Positions 8,173 through 17,656 of a stretch of DNA of 64,000 bases are shown piece by piece. Source of the stretch: an uncultured Flavobacteriaceae bacterium (lineage in GTDB: Bacteria; Bacteroidota; Bacteroidia; Flavobacteriales; Flavobacteriaceae); the NCBI GenBank assembly GCA_943787365.1, contig CALSMD010000008.1:61032-125031 (forward strand), written 5' to 3'. Every line of letters starts with the position of its first letter. The stretch's first letter is position 1. Below the pieces are notes generated by a model, which worked only from the letters and a program-made list of their open reading frames with translations, ran no database searches and was not told the DNA's origin. A program made the position numbers and the translations under genes.

Positions 8173-9048
8173 TTAGTTGATGTGTTTTTGAGCTTTATAA
8201 GAAGATCTTACCAGAGCACTACTTTCAACATGACGAAAGCCTAAATCCAATCCAATGGTTTCATATTCTTTGAATTGATCTGGAGTGATGAATTGCTTGA
8301 CTGGTAAATGTTTTTTACTTGGTTGCAAGTATTGACCAATTGTAACCACGTCCACATCTGCATTCTTTATGTCGTGAAGGGTTTCAATCACTTCATCTCG
8401 AGTTTCTCCGAGACCAAGCATCAGGCCTGTTTTTGTGCGGCGTTGTCCTTGATCTTTTAGATATTTTAAAACACCCAAGCTTTTATCGTATTTTGCTTGA
8501 ATTCGTACTTCACGTGTCAAACGTCTTACCGTTTCCATATTGTGAGATACAACTTCGGGTGCGACCTCAATAATACGGTCGATATGTTTTTCAATTCCTT
8601 GAAAGTCTGGGATTAAAGTTTCCATAGTGATGTTTGGATTCATGCGTCTCACCGCTTTCACGGTTTCTGCCCACATGATGCTTCCCATGTCTTTTAAGTC
8701 ATCTCTATCTACACTTGTTAGTACAGCGTGTTTGATATTCATAATTTTGATGGAACGTGCTACTTTTTCAGGTTCGTCCCAATCTACAGTTTCTGGGCGT
8801 CCAGTTTTAACACCACAAAACCCACAAGAACGCGTGCAAATATTCCCTAAAATCATAAAAGTCGCTGTGCCTTCACCCCAGCATTCTCCCATATTAGGGC
8901 AACTTCCCGAAGCACAGATTGTGTTGAGGTTGTATTTGTCAACGAGACCTCTAAGCTCAGTGTATTTTTTACCTGTTGGCAGTTTGACACGAAGCCATTT
9001 CGGTTTCGGTTGTCTTACAATTGGATCTGAAAGTGTTTCTACAGCCAT
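8173..9048 (-). CDS. lipA: Lipoyl synthase
   Basis: This 291-residue radical SAM enzyme inserts two sulfur atoms into protein-bound octanoyl groups. Both iron-sulfur clusters have their ligands. The auxiliary cluster cysteines are at about 45, 50 and 56 (C-x4-C-x5-C), and the radical SAM CTRSCGFC is at about 71-78. The conserved VTSVDRDDL-type segment appears as LTSVDRDDLKDMG, and the C-terminal SSALVRSSYKA-type RSSY motif is present. It lies upstream of gap, with a 2-base gap. Confidence 0.97.
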   Translation of the reverse strand: MAVETLSDPIVRQPKPKWLRVKLPTGKKYTELRGLVDKYNLNTICASGSCPNMGECWGEGTATFMILGNICTRSCGFCGVKTGRPETVDWDEPEKVARSIKIMNIKHAVLTSVDRDDLKDMGSIMWAETVKAVRRMNPNITMETLIPDFQGIEKHIDRIIEVAPEVVSHNMETVRRLTREVRIQAKYDKSLGVLKYLKDQGQRRTKTGLMLGLGETRDEVIETLHDIKNADVDVVTIGQYLQPSKKHLPVKQFITPDQFKEYETIGLDLGFRHVESSALVRSSYKAQKHIN

Positions 9049-9094
9049 GCGTTCAATTTGAATGGCAAAGATACAAAGTATTCTTATAAATTAA

Positions 9095-10312
9095 TCATAA
9101 AATTGAGAGATACCACACGCTAAAACCGATTAAAAAAAGAATCCCTAGACAGCTCATAATGTGAAGGGTTTTGGAAGGTCGCCACTCTTTTGGAGTATGT
9201 TTACTAGCAATTAAAATATAGTTGGTAATTGCGTAAAAAGGAGCTGTTAAGAATGACAATACTGTAGCCACTTTTATAAGACTTCCCATTTCCGATAGAA
9301 AGAAAAAATAAATGCTCAGTGTTCCTAAAATCAATACGGTACTCCATATCAAATACCCATATTTGAACGGTTTTTCAAAAACCAATTCAATCGTTTTATG
9401 CATCGATCGGGGGGAGGCATCAAGAGTTGTTAAGGTCGTACTAAACATAGTTGTAAACGCTGCAATTCCAATAATAATAGAAGTCCAGTCTCCCAGGCTT
9501 TGTGTGTACATTTCAATAAGTTGAATAGGAAATTTACTTGCGCTCGTACTGAAACTTACACCTGTTGGATGCATGACAAGTGCTCCAAGCGTTACAAAAC
9601 TAATCCCTAAAAAAATTGTTCCCAAGTATCCAATATTAAAATCCAGTAAGGCTGTTTTTGGATTGCGTTTTTCACTGCTGTTTTTTTGTTTTTCGGTGGT
9701 CCATAAGGAATGCCATACCGAAATATCCAATGGAGCGGGCATCCATCCCATAAAAGCGATTAAAAATGTAATCTCGATACTGCCTTCTGGCAATAATTGT
9801 ATAAATGAAACGGCTTCGCTTGAATTGTAAATTGCCATTGCGGTGGCACTCAAAGTTGTAAGTGTTAAGGAGATAATGATGACTTTCATCATGACATCCA
9901 AGAATCGATACTTCCCAACATTTAAGACGATAAAACACACAGATAAAATGACAACAGTCCAAAGTTTTACACTAATGAAATCGCCAAATAAAGAAGTGGC
10001 AATACCAGCAGTTACAATCGTAACAGCCGCTTGAATAGTGAACATGGTCAAAGAAGTGAGCAGTCCGTATAGGATTAAAACGCTCTTTCCTAATTTTCGA
10101 TAGCCTTCTAACAAACTTTCACCAGTTGCACTGGCATAGCGAGGACCAAACTGAAAAAAAGGATATTTAACCAAGTGAATGAGAAGCAACGCCCAAAGGA
10201 GTCCAAATCCATAATCTGCTCCAGCTCGTGTGGACTGAACAAGGTGGGAAACGCCAATGGCAGCACCCGCAAAAAGAAGCCCAGGACCTAGTTTTTGTAT
10301 AAAACGTTTCAT
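9095..10312 (-). CDS. Nramp-family-like divalent metal transporter, divergent
   Basis: This polytopic membrane protein of about 405 residues has roughly 11 hydrophobic helices and resembles the Nramp (SLC11) family. The helix 1 region reads LGPGLLFAGAAIGVSHLVQ, so the DPGN metal-binding motif of classical Nramps is replaced. The helix 6 region has MPAPLD instead of the usual MPH. The membership is sound, but metal specificity cannot be assumed. I chose the ATG at 10312 (MKRFIQKLGPG). A GTG at 10342 would add 10 residues and run into the palindrome at 10341. It lies alone between lipA and the sigma factor gene. Confidence 0.8.
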   Translation of the reverse strand: MKRFIQKLGPGLLFAGAAIGVSHLVQSTRAGADYGFGLLWALLLIHLVKYPFFQFGPRYASATGESLLEGYRKLGKSVLILYGLLTSLTMFTIQAAVTIVTAGIATSLFGDFISVKLWTVVILSVCFIVLNVGKYRFLDVMMKVIIISLTLTTLSATAMAIYNSSEAVSFIQLLPEGSIEITFLIAFMGWMPAPLDISVWHSLWTTEKQKNSSEKRNPKTALLDFNIGYLGTIFLGISFVTLGALVMHPTGVSFSTSASKFPIQLIEMYTQSLGDWTSIIIGIAAFTTMFSTTLTTLDASPRSMHKTIELVFEKPFKYGYLIWSTVLILGTLSIYFFFLSEMGSLIKVATVLSFLTAPFYAITNYILIASKHTPKEWRPSKTLHIMSCLGILFLIGFSVWYLSIL

Positions 10313-10340
10313 GTGTTTAATGTATTGATTTTTAATGGTC

Positions 10341-10365
10341 ACACCTGCCTGCCGCAGGCAGGTGT
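10341..10365. repeat. GC-rich palindrome, REP-like
   Basis: Two perfect 11-base arms (ACACCTGCCTG and its complement) flank a 3-base CCG centre. It is strikingly GC-rich in an AT-rich intergenic stretch upstream of the Nramp-like gene. There is no T run on either side, so a simple intrinsic terminator is unlikely. A second CCTGCCTG-rich patch occurs near 32202. Confidence 0.6.
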
Positions 10366-10416
10366 TATATCCATTTAATCGTTCCGCTGTGTATAGAAAA
10401 TTTAGTTATGAATATT

Positions 10417-10968
10417 TCATTGCTTTGTCAAAATAATTTCGGCTAACAATTTTTTTGCTCTTAAAAGTTTAATTTTTACATTATTTACAGGTGCTTCAAT
10501 CTCTTTAGAAATTTCGAGATAGGATAGCTCTTGAAAATACCGTAAATTGATTACTTGTTGGTAATGGGGTTTTAACTTTTTAATGTCTTTTAATAATTCT
10601 GCCAGATTTTGTTCAGTAATCAGTTTGTCTTCTGGAGAAGGTGCTTCATCCTGAATCCAATATACACGTTCTTCATCTTCTTGTGAGGTTTGGTTGCTGA
10701 AGGATATTTTTTGTTTTCTTAAACTGTCAGAGTGTGTATTTTTTGCAATGGTAATTAGCCATGTTTTGAATTTGAAATTCTCATCAAAAGTATCGATTTT
10801 CTCGAAGGCTTTTGAAAACGTTTCAATTGTGATATCCTCCGCATCATTCTCATTTCGAGTTCGTTTCATTAAAAATCCATACACATCGTTCCAAAATGTA
10901 TGTAATAACAAATTGAACGCAATTTGATCGTTGTTTTTAGCTTTCTGAATGGCGTCGTTTACTTCCAA
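10417..10968 (-). CDS. RNA polymerase ECF-type sigma factor
   Basis: This 183-residue protein has a sigma region 2 (DVYGFLMKRTRNENDAEDI, then FKTWLITIAKN) and a region 4 helix-turn-helix near the C-terminus (LRYFQELSYLEISKEI). This is the sigma-70 ECF layout without a region 1 or 3. No anti-sigma factor gene is adjacent; the neighbours are a small membrane protein and the Nramp-like transporter. The 74-base gap to the transporter start could hold a promoter, so common regulation with it is possible but not shown. Confidence 0.92.
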   Translation of the reverse strand: MEVNDAIQKAKNNDQIAFNLLLHTFWNDVYGFLMKRTRNENDAEDITIETFSKAFEKIDTFDENFKFKTWLITIAKNTHSDSLRKQKISFSNQTSQEDEERVYWIQDEAPSPEDKLITEQNLAELLKDIKKLKPHYQQVINLRYFQELSYLEISKEIEAPVNNVKIKLLRAKKLLAEIILTKQ

Positions 10969-11010
10969 TGGCTTGGTGTTGATTTAATAGCGTTGTGAAC
11001 CAATAAAGAT

Positions 11011-11214
11011 TTAAGAGTGCTGAGGTTCAGAGCAGTTTTTGTATTCATCTGGAGTTTTGCCACAAAATCCACAAGTTTCACCTTCTTTGTTAATCATAGG
11101 ATTTTGACTGGCACAAGTCCCCGCAAATTTACCGTCTTTTTTAGCCCATAATTTTATAGAAATTCCTGCAACAGCAATACCCATGAGTGCTAACGTAATT
11201 AAAAATAAAATCAT
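11011..11214 (-). CDS. Small Cys4 membrane protein, unknown function
   Basis: This 67-residue protein starts at the ATG at 11214 (MILFLITLALMG). One transmembrane helix at residues 2-24 is followed by a short soluble tail with four cysteines (T-C-A-S, C-G-F-C, N-C-S) that could bind a metal or form disulfides. I recognise it as a small protein common in flavobacteria and usually called a membrane or secreted protein; no function is known to me. A TATCTTTG -7-like box lies at 11228-11235, just upstream. It is 42 bases upstream of the sigma factor gene on the same strand. Confidence 0.7.
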   Translation of the reverse strand: MILFLITLALMGIAVAGISIKLWAKKDGKFAGTCASQNPMINKEGETCGFCGKTPDEYKNCSEPQHS

Positions 11215-11316
11215 TTTAAATTTTTTACAAAGATACACTTTTCATGAATTTGAAATCCTTGTGTGACTTTTTTTAATTTCTGTGTCAAAATATAAAACCT
11301 AAAAACTTTTAATATT

Positions 11317-12003
11317 ATGAAGAAATTATTTGCAGAATTTTTTGGAACCTTTTGGCTTGTATTTGGAGGTTGTGGTAGTGCTATTTTTACAGCCAATTAT
11401 CAAGATTTAGGAATTGGATTTTATGGAGTTGCTGTTGCATTTGGTTTGACAGTCTTAACAATGACTTTTGCTGTAGGACCCGTTTCTGGGGCCCATTTTA
11501 ACCCAGCAGTCACTCTTGGTTTTTGGTCCTGTGGAAAGTTTGACACCAAATATGTATTCGGATATATTCTTGTTCAAGTTCTTGGAGCAATTGTTGCTGC
11601 CGCGACTTTGTTTTTAATCGTTTCAGGAAAATCTGATTTTGTTTCTGTTGGTAGTTTTGCTGCGAATGGATATGCAGAACTTTCTCCAGGGGGATATTCT
11701 ATGACATCTGTATTGATTACAGAATTTGTAACCACTGCTTTTTTTGTGATTATTATTTTAGGGAGTACCACTCACGTGGATTCTAAAAAATTAGCTCCAA
11801 TTGCTATTGGATTAGCACTGACTTTGATTCACTTGATTACAATTCCGATTTCAAACACTTCTGTAAATCCTGCACGTTCAACAGGACAGGTGTTATTTGC
11901 CGAAGGAGGTCACTATGTTGGTCAGCTCTGGTTGTTCTGGTTGGCACCTATAGCCGGAGCGATTGTTGCAGGACTCGTTTGTAGATTAAGTAAAAAAGCG
12001 TAG
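11317..12003 (+). CDS. aqpZ: Aquaporin Z
   Basis: This 228-residue protein has six predicted membrane helices and both signature half-helices: HFNPAVTLG (NPA at about residue 62) and SVNPARSTG near residue 187. The arginine after the second NPA belongs to the selectivity filter. An AqpZ-like filter and the absence of the glycerol-channel Asp after the second NPA suggest a water channel. It is a single gene, convergent with murB. Confidence 0.95.
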   Translation: MKKLFAEFFGTFWLVFGGCGSAIFTANYQDLGIGFYGVAVAFGLTVLTMTFAVGPVSGAHFNPAVTLGFWSCGKFDTKYVFGYILVQVLGAIVAAATLFLIVSGKSDFVSVGSFAANGYAELSPGGYSMTSVLITEFVTTAFFVIIILGSTTHVDSKKLAPIAIGLALTLIHLITIPISNTSVNPARSTGQVLFAEGGHYVGQLWLFWLAPIAGAIVAGLVCRLSKKA

Positions 12004-12011
12004 GATCTAAT

Positions 12012-13022
12012 TTATAGGATATTGACTTCCGTTTCTAAATCAATATCAAAAATTAACTTTACAGCTTTTTGAATTTGTAGAGATAGAGTTAAGATATCTT
12101 TTCCAGAAGCTCCTCCGTAGTTTACTAAAACTAAAGCTTGTTTTGTATGTACGCCAAAATTTCCAAAAGTTTTCCCTTTAAAACCTGCCGTATCAATTAA
12201 CCAAGCTGCAGGGATTTTAATAGAATCTTCTGAAACGTTGTAGTGCGGAATTAGTTGAAATTGAGATTGTAAAATTTGAAACTTAGAGGCCGAAACCACA
12301 GGATTTTTAAAAAAGCTGCCACTATTTCCAATAATTTTTGGATCTGGTAACTTGGAGTTTCTAATCGATATAACTGCTTTTGAAACATCCTGAATTGTAG
12401 GAGTTTTTATTCCAGTATTTTCGAGCTTTGATTCAATGGCTCCATAATTGGTTTTGAGAATGTGATGTTGACTGCTCAGCTCAAACACTACCGAAGTAAT
12501 GATGTATTGGCCTTTTAATTCTTGCTTAAAAATAGAATTCCTATATCCAAAATTACAATCTTCTTTAGTAAAAACTTTCAGTTCTTTAGTTTGAATATGA
12601 AGCGCTTCACAACTTACAAAAGAATCTTTTAGCTCTACACCATAAGCTCCTATATTTTGGATAGGTGCAGTACCTACATTTCCAGGAATTAATGACAAAT
12701 TTTCAAGACCTCCAAAGTTTTCTTTGAGACACCAACATACAAATTCATGCCAGTTTTCGCCTGCTGCGACCTCTATTTGAACCCTGTTTTCAAGTTCTGA
12801 GAGAACTCGAATCCCTTTGAGATTTATTTGTAGTACTAGAGCATCGACATCCTTGGTCAGTAGTATGTTACTGCCGCCGCCCAGGATCAATATATCAGAA
12901 GGGTTGGTGTTTAAAACATCCTTGAGGTCTTCTACAGAATTGATGGCCGCAAATTGCGAAGCATTCACATCGATTCCAAAAGTATTGAAAGGTTTAAGAG
13001 GGATGTTATTTTTAATAGTCAT
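12012..13022 (-). CDS. murB: UDP-N-acetylmuramate dehydrogenase (UDP-N-acetylenolpyruvoylglucosamine reductase)
   Basis: This 336-residue FAD enzyme makes UDP-MurNAc in cytoplasmic peptidoglycan synthesis. The FAD-binding ILGGGSNIL is present, followed by NLSLIPGNVGTAPIQNIGAYG, the type I insertion with FGYRNSIFK, and the catalytic GSFFKNP serine region. Its ATG shares one base with the TAA of the upstream aminotransferase gene (TAATG), showing translational coupling. Confidence 0.96.
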   Translation of the reverse strand: MTIKNNIPLKPFNTFGIDVNASQFAAINSVEDLKDVLNTNPSDILILGGGSNILLTKDVDALVLQINLKGIRVLSELENRVQIEVAAGENWHEFVCWCLKENFGGLENLSLIPGNVGTAPIQNIGAYGVELKDSFVSCEALHIQTKELKVFTKEDCNFGYRNSIFKQELKGQYIITSVVFELSSQHHILKTNYGAIESKLENTGIKTPTIQDVSKAVISIRNSKLPDPKIIGNSGSFFKNPVVSASKFQILQSQFQLIPHYNVSEDSIKIPAAWLIDTAGFKGKTFGNFGVHTKQALVLVNYGGASGKDILTLSLQIQKAVKLIFDIDLETEVNIL

Positions 13023-14212
13023 TAATCTTTATACTGAGTGAGGGCGGCTTTTAAAATAGCAACCGAAGTTCTAAGGTCTTCTTTATTTAGGACATAAGCA
13101 ATTCTTACTTGATTTTTTCCCAGCCCTTCCGTAGAATAAAACCCAGCAGCCGGTGCCACCATGATGGTTTCATTTTCAAGTCTAAATGTTTCTAATAACC
13201 ATTGCGCAAATACATCCGAATCGTTTATTGGAAGCTCTACAATGCAGTAAAAAGCACCTTTGGGATTGGCTACCTTTACGCCGTCAATTTTTTCAAGTTC
13301 TTCTACCAAAACATTTCTACGTTCTACATATTCAGAAATTACTTCGCGAAAATAGCTGTCTGGAGTTTCCAAAGCTGCTTCACTAGCTAAAAGGGCGTAG
13401 GTAGGTGGCGATAATCGCGCTTGTGCGAATTTTAAAGCCGTATCAAGAACCTTTTTGTTTTTAGTTACAATACATCCAATTCGAGCGCCACACATGCTAT
13501 ACCGTTTTGACACCGAATCAATAATAATGGCATTTAATTCTAAGTTTTCTTCTTGCATGATGGAATAATGCTCGTGTCCATCATAGGTAAATTCGCGATA
13601 GACCTCGTCAGAAATTAGAAATAAATCGTGTTTTTTAACAAGTGCAGCGAGCTGCTTAATTTCAGTTTTGCTATACAAATATCCTGTTGGATTTCCGGGG
13701 TTGCAAATTAATATTGCTTTTGTTTTTGGGGTGATTAACGCTTCAAAATCAGCAATAGGGGGCAGGGCAAAATTGGATTCAATATTAGAAACTACCGGAA
13801 CTACTTTTACCCCTTGTGCCGTAGAAAACCCATTGTAATTTGCATAAAAAGGCTCGGGAATAATCACTTCATCTTCCGGATCCATAATGCTTCCAAACAT
13901 AAAAAATAAAGCTTCGCTACCGCCAGTGGTTATGATGATATCATCGGCACGGACATGAATGTCATTTTTCTTGTAATAGGCTGCTAGTTTTGTACGGTAG
14001 GTGTCTGATCCTTCCGAGCGACTGTAAGCTAAAGTGTCTATGGTGTTGTTTTTGACAGCATTTAATGCCACTTCGGGGGTTTTAATATCAGGCTGACCAA
14101 TATTCAAATGATAGACATTTACACCTTCCTTTTTTGCTTTTTCAGCATAAGGCACCAGTTTTCTAATTGGTGATTGCGGCATTAACTGTCCTTTTCTAGA
14201 AATATTTGGCAT
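13022..14212 (-). CDS. Pyridoxal-phosphate aminotransferase, class I/II (aspartate aminotransferase-like)
   Basis: This 396-residue fold-type I enzyme has LNIGQPDIKTPE near the N-terminus, NPGNPTGYLYS in the middle, the PLP lysine in DSVSKRYSMCGARIG, and R-I-A-Y at the C-terminus. The layout fits the aspartate/aromatic aminotransferase subgroup common in Bacteroidota. The exact amino acid substrate is not determined by these motifs. It is upstream of and coupled to murB, an association I cannot explain metabolically. Confidence 0.9.
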   Translation of the reverse strand: MPNISRKGQLMPQSPIRKLVPYAEKAKKEGVNVYHLNIGQPDIKTPEVALNAVKNNTIDTLAYSRSEGSDTYRTKLAAYYKKNDIHVRADDIIITTGGSEALFFMFGSIMDPEDEVIIPEPFYANYNGFSTAQGVKVVPVVSNIESNFALPPIADFEALITPKTKAILICNPGNPTGYLYSKTEIKQLAALVKKHDLFLISDEVYREFTYDGHEHYSIMQEENLELNAIIIDSVSKRYSMCGARIGCIVTKNKKVLDTALKFAQARLSPPTYALLASEAALETPDSYFREVISEYVERRNVLVEELEKIDGVKVANPKGAFYCIVELPINDSDVFAQWLLETFRLENETIMVAPAAGFYSTEGLGKNQVRIAYVLNKEDLRTSVAILKAALTQYKD

Positions 14213-14408
14213 GGTTCTATAATATAGATTGTTTACAAATTTATCTTAAAGTTTGTATAAAATAAAGCTCTTTAACTATTATTTAAACAAAACTAATGTA
14301 AATTATATGGAAGCTCTTACTACTTTTATGATGCTAAATAGGAAATCGCTTTATGTTATTTTTTTTATTTGTTTTAATTTGAGGATGTAATAGAATTAGT
14401 AATTGCAT

Positions 14409-14437
14409 AAAAAAAGCACCAATTAAGGTGCTTTTTT
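14409..14437 (-). terminator. Intrinsic terminator after the DUF1573 gene
   Basis: The stem AAAGCACC/GGTGCTTT with a short AATTAA-type loop is flanked by A and T runs on both sides, so it could work in both directions. It lies 18 bases past the stop of the DUF1573 gene, its natural owner. The rest of 14213-14454 holds no gene that I can see. Confidence 0.8.
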
Positions 14438-14454
14438 AGTATCTGGATTTTAAC

Positions 14455-14880
14455 TTATTGTTCTAGAACACTTTTATCTTTATCTTCAATGACACTGGCC
14501 TTACTAGAGTCGATAACAGTACCTTTAATTTTCAAGGCAACTGCAGGTCTTTCTGCATTGGAAGTGACTGTAATGGTTTTTCGAATTGGGTTGACGCGTT
14601 TTGTGTCGTATTTCACTTCAATTTCACCATTTTCTCCGGGTAGAATAGGCGCTGTTGGTTTTTTAGGAACCGTACAGCCACAGCTTGATTTTACAGCAGA
14701 AACGATTAAAGGGGCATTGCCTGTGTTTTTGAATTTAAACACACGCACACCATCAGAACCTTTCTCTATAACTCCATAATCGATTGTTTCTGATTCAAAT
14801 TCAATTTTAGCAATTTTGTCTTGTGCATAGACTCCTAAACTGAAGACAGAAATGAAAACTAATGTAAAAAGCTTTTTCAT
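14455..14880 (-). CDS. DUF1573 domain protein, secreted
   Basis: This 141-residue protein starts at the ATG at 14880 (MKKLFTLVF) with a signal peptide ending in VYAQ. The mature part is a single DUF1573/ASPM-SPD-2-Hydin-like Ig fold. It has FEFKNTG-type FKFKNTGNAPL, the SSCGCTVP cysteine motif, and the PGENGEIEVKYD and KTITVTSNA strands. Such proteins are abundant, periplasmic or surface-located in Bacteroidota, with no settled role. A start 33 bases upstream would only extend the signal peptide and is less likely. Confidence 0.88.
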   Translation of the reverse strand: MKKLFTLVFISVFSLGVYAQDKIAKIEFESETIDYGVIEKGSDGVRVFKFKNTGNAPLIVSAVKSSCGCTVPKKPTAPILPGENGEIEVKYDTKRVNPIRKTITVTSNAERPAVALKIKGTVIDSSKASVIEDKDKSVLEQ

Positions 14881-15023
14881 AATGATAGTATTTGTTATTG
14901 TAAATTTAGGCACTTTTTTGTAAAACTACAAAAATGCACTTATATAAATTCAATTATTAATTCTAAAGAAACTAAAATATAAGTACTTTTGTAAATTAAC
15001 ATTCAAAAATTATTCCAAAAAGT

Positions 15024-17654
15024 ATGTCTATTCCTTCAAAATATGATGCGTCAACTGTTGAAAACAAATGGTATGACTATTGGATGACTCATAACTATTT
15101 CCATTCAACTCCCGATTCTCGAGAGCCTTATACGATTGTAATACCTCCACCAAATGTAACGGGAATTTTACATATGGGACATATGTTGAACAACACCATT
15201 CAGGATGTTTTGGTACGTCGTGCAAGGTTACAGGGCAAAAATGCTTGTTGGGTGCCTGGTACAGACCATGCTTCGATTGCTACTGAAGCGAAAGTGGTAG
15301 CAAAACTTAAAGAGAAAGGAATTCATAAAAACGATCTTTCTAGAGCACAGTTTATGGAGCATGCTTGGGAATGGACTGAAGAGTATGGAGGCGTTATTCT
15401 TGAACAACTTAAAAAATTAGGCTGTTCTTGTGATTGGGATCGTACGAAATTCACGATGGATGACCAGATGAGTGAGTCCGTGATTAAAGTATTTATTGAT
15501 CTATTTAATAAAGAGTTGATTTATAGAGGATTTAGAATGGTGAATTGGGATCCTCAAGCTCAAACTACACTATCTGATGAAGAAGTGATTTATGAAGAAC
15601 GTCAAGGCAATTTATTCTATTTAAATTATAAAATTCAAGATAGTGATGAGCAGATTGTCATTGCGACTACACGTCCCGAAACGATTTTAGGAGATACAGC
15701 AATTTGTATCAATCCAAATGATGAACGTTATTCGCATCTGAAAGGAAAAAAAGCAATTGTTCCCTTATGTGGTCGTATTATTCCTATCATTGAAGATGAC
15801 TATGTTGATATTGAATTTGGAACGGGTTGTTTGAAAGTAACCCCTGCACATGATACAAATGATAAAACATTAGGCGAAAAACACAATCTGGAAGTGATTG
15901 ATATTTTTAATGCCGATGCAACACTGAATAGTTTTGGTCTTCATTATGAAGGTAAAGATCGGTTTGTAGTTCGAAAAGAAATTGTAAAAGAGCTGGACTC
16001 TAAAGGAATTCTAATTAAAACAGAACAGCATGTACATAAAGTAGGAACTTCAGAACGTACAAAAGTAGTCATTGAACCGCGTTTGTCTGATCAGTGGTTT
16101 TTGAAAATGGAAACTCTTGCAAAACCAGCAATCAAAGCGGTTTTAGAAGATAAAACAATTAAGCTGTTTCCAAATAAATTTGAAAACACCTATCGTCATT
16201 GGATGGAAAATATCCGCGATTGGAATATTTCGAGACAATTATTTTGGGGACAACAGATACCCGCATATTTTTATGGAGATGGCAAAGACGATTTTGTTGT
16301 AGCAGAATCTATTGAAAAAGCGTTAGAATTAGCGAAAGACAAATCGGGAAATACACAACTAGATATTATAGATTTAAGGCAAGACAGTGATGTTTTAGAC
16401 ACCTGGTTCTCATCATGGTTGTGGCCGATATCGGTCTTTGATGGAATTCGAAATCCTGAAAATGAAGACATCAACTATTATTATCCAACCAATGATTTAG
16501 TAACGGGGCCAGATATTTTATTTTTCTGGGTGGCACGTATGATTGTTGCAGGTTACGAATATAAAGATCAAAAGCCTTTTAAAAACGTGTACTTTACAGG
16601 GCTTGTACGAGACAAACAGCGTCGAAAGATGAGCAAGTCATTAGGAAACTCTCCAGATGCGTTAAAACTCATAGAAGATTTTGGTGCTGATGGTGTTCGT
16701 GTAGGATTGTTATTGAGTTCAGCTGCTGGGAATGATTTAATGTTTGATGAAGCGCTTTGTCAACAAGGAAAAGCGTTTGGAAATAAAATATGGAATGCTT
16801 TTCGACTTATCGAGGGTTGGGAAGTTGCCGAAATTGAACAACCGGATTATGCCGTTATAGCGATTGATTGGTATCATGCAAAATTTCAAAAAACTTTAGT
16901 AGAAATAGAAGATCATTTTAGTAAGTATCGTTTAAGTGATGCTTTAATGACAACCTATAAATTAATTTGGGATGATTTCTGTTCATGGCTATTAGAAATG
17001 GTAAAACCGGCTTATGGGGCGCCAATTGATAAAATAACGTATGAGGCTGTTGTAGCAATATTGGAATCAAATCTGAAAGTTTTACATCCGTTTATGCCAT
17101 TTCTTACTGAAGAAATCTGGCAATTTTTAGAAAAAAGAACACCAGAGAAAGCTCTAATTGTTGCTTCTTGGCCAGAACAGAAGCCCTATGATCAAGCCCT
17201 GTTAAATGGTTTTGAATTTGCTTCAGACGTTGTGTCGGGAATCCGTACAATTCGAAAAGAAAAAAATATTGCATTTAAAAATACAATTGAACTTTTGGTA
17301 TTGAACAAGGAGTCTCAAACCAAAGATTTTGATGCGATTATTACTAAGTTAGGAAATATTTCAAACTTGACCTATACCAATGAAACAGTTGAAAATGCAT
17401 TGTCTTTCAGAGTAAAATCTAATGAATATTTTATTCCAGCAAATGACACCATTGATGTTGCGGCTGAACTATTAAAATTAGAAGAAGAGCTGAAGTACAC
17501 AGAAGGCTTTTTGAAATCGGTTCAAAAGAAATTGTCAAACGAGCGTTTTGTTTCGGGAGCTCCTGAACAAGTTGTGGCAAGTGAAAAGAAAAAAGAAGCG
17601 GATGCTATTGCAAAAATTGATACCCTTAAAGCAAGTTTGAAAAATTTAAAATAA
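15024..17654 (+). CDS. valS: Valyl-tRNA synthetase
   Basis: This 876-residue class I aminoacyl-tRNA synthetase has the HIGH-type motif as PPPNVTGILHMGHMLNN, an editing domain with VIATTRPETILGDTA, the KMSKS motif as RRKMSKSLGNSPD, an anticodon-binding domain, and a C-terminal coiled-coil arm (about residues 810-876) typical of bacterial ValRS. A -7-like TACTTTTG lies at 14984-14991. It is a single gene, convergent with the ACBP gene. Confidence 0.98.
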   Translation: MSIPSKYDASTVENKWYDYWMTHNYFHSTPDSREPYTIVIPPPNVTGILHMGHMLNNTIQDVLVRRARLQGKNACWVPGTDHASIATEAKVVAKLKEKGIHKNDLSRAQFMEHAWEWTEEYGGVILEQLKKLGCSCDWDRTKFTMDDQMSESVIKVFIDLFNKELIYRGFRMVNWDPQAQTTLSDEEVIYEERQGNLFYLNYKIQDSDEQIVIATTRPETILGDTAICINPNDERYSHLKGKKAIVPLCGRIIPIIEDDYVDIEFGTGCLKVTPAHDTNDKTLGEKHNLEVIDIFNADATLNSFGLHYEGKDRFVVRKEIVKELDSKGILIKTEQHVHKVGTSERTKVVIEPRLSDQWFLKMETLAKPAIKAVLEDKTIKLFPNKFENTYRHWMENIRDWNISRQLFWGQQIPAYFYGDGKDDFVVAESIEKALELAKDKSGNTQLDIIDLRQDSDVLDTWFSSWLWPISVFDGIRNPENEDINYYYPTNDLVTGPDILFFWVARMIVAGYEYKDQKPFKNVYFTGLVRDKQRRKMSKSLGNSPDALKLIEDFGADGVRVGLLLSSAAGNDLMFDEALCQQGKAFGNKIWNAFRLIEGWEVAEIEQPDYAVIAIDWYHAKFQKTLVEIEDHFSKYRLSDALMTTYKLIWDDFCSWLLEMVKPAYGAPIDKITYEAVVAILESNLKVLHPFMPFLTEEIWQFLEKRTPEKALIVASWPEQKPYDQALLNGFEFASDVVSGIRTIRKEKNIAFKNTIELLVLNKESQTKDFDAIITKLGNISNLTYTNETVENALSFRVKSNEYFIPANDTIDVAAELLKLEEELKYTEGFLKSVQKKLSNERFVSGAPEQVVASEKKKEADAIAKIDTLKASLKNLK

Positions 17655-17656
17655 TC

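Noticed and set aside
14915..14934. Inverted repeat TTTTTGTA-AAAC-TACAAAAA between the DUF1573 gene and valS.
   Set aside because: It is AT-only apart from one pair on each arm and is expected by chance in such DNA. It could belong to promoter elements but does not stand out enough to call.
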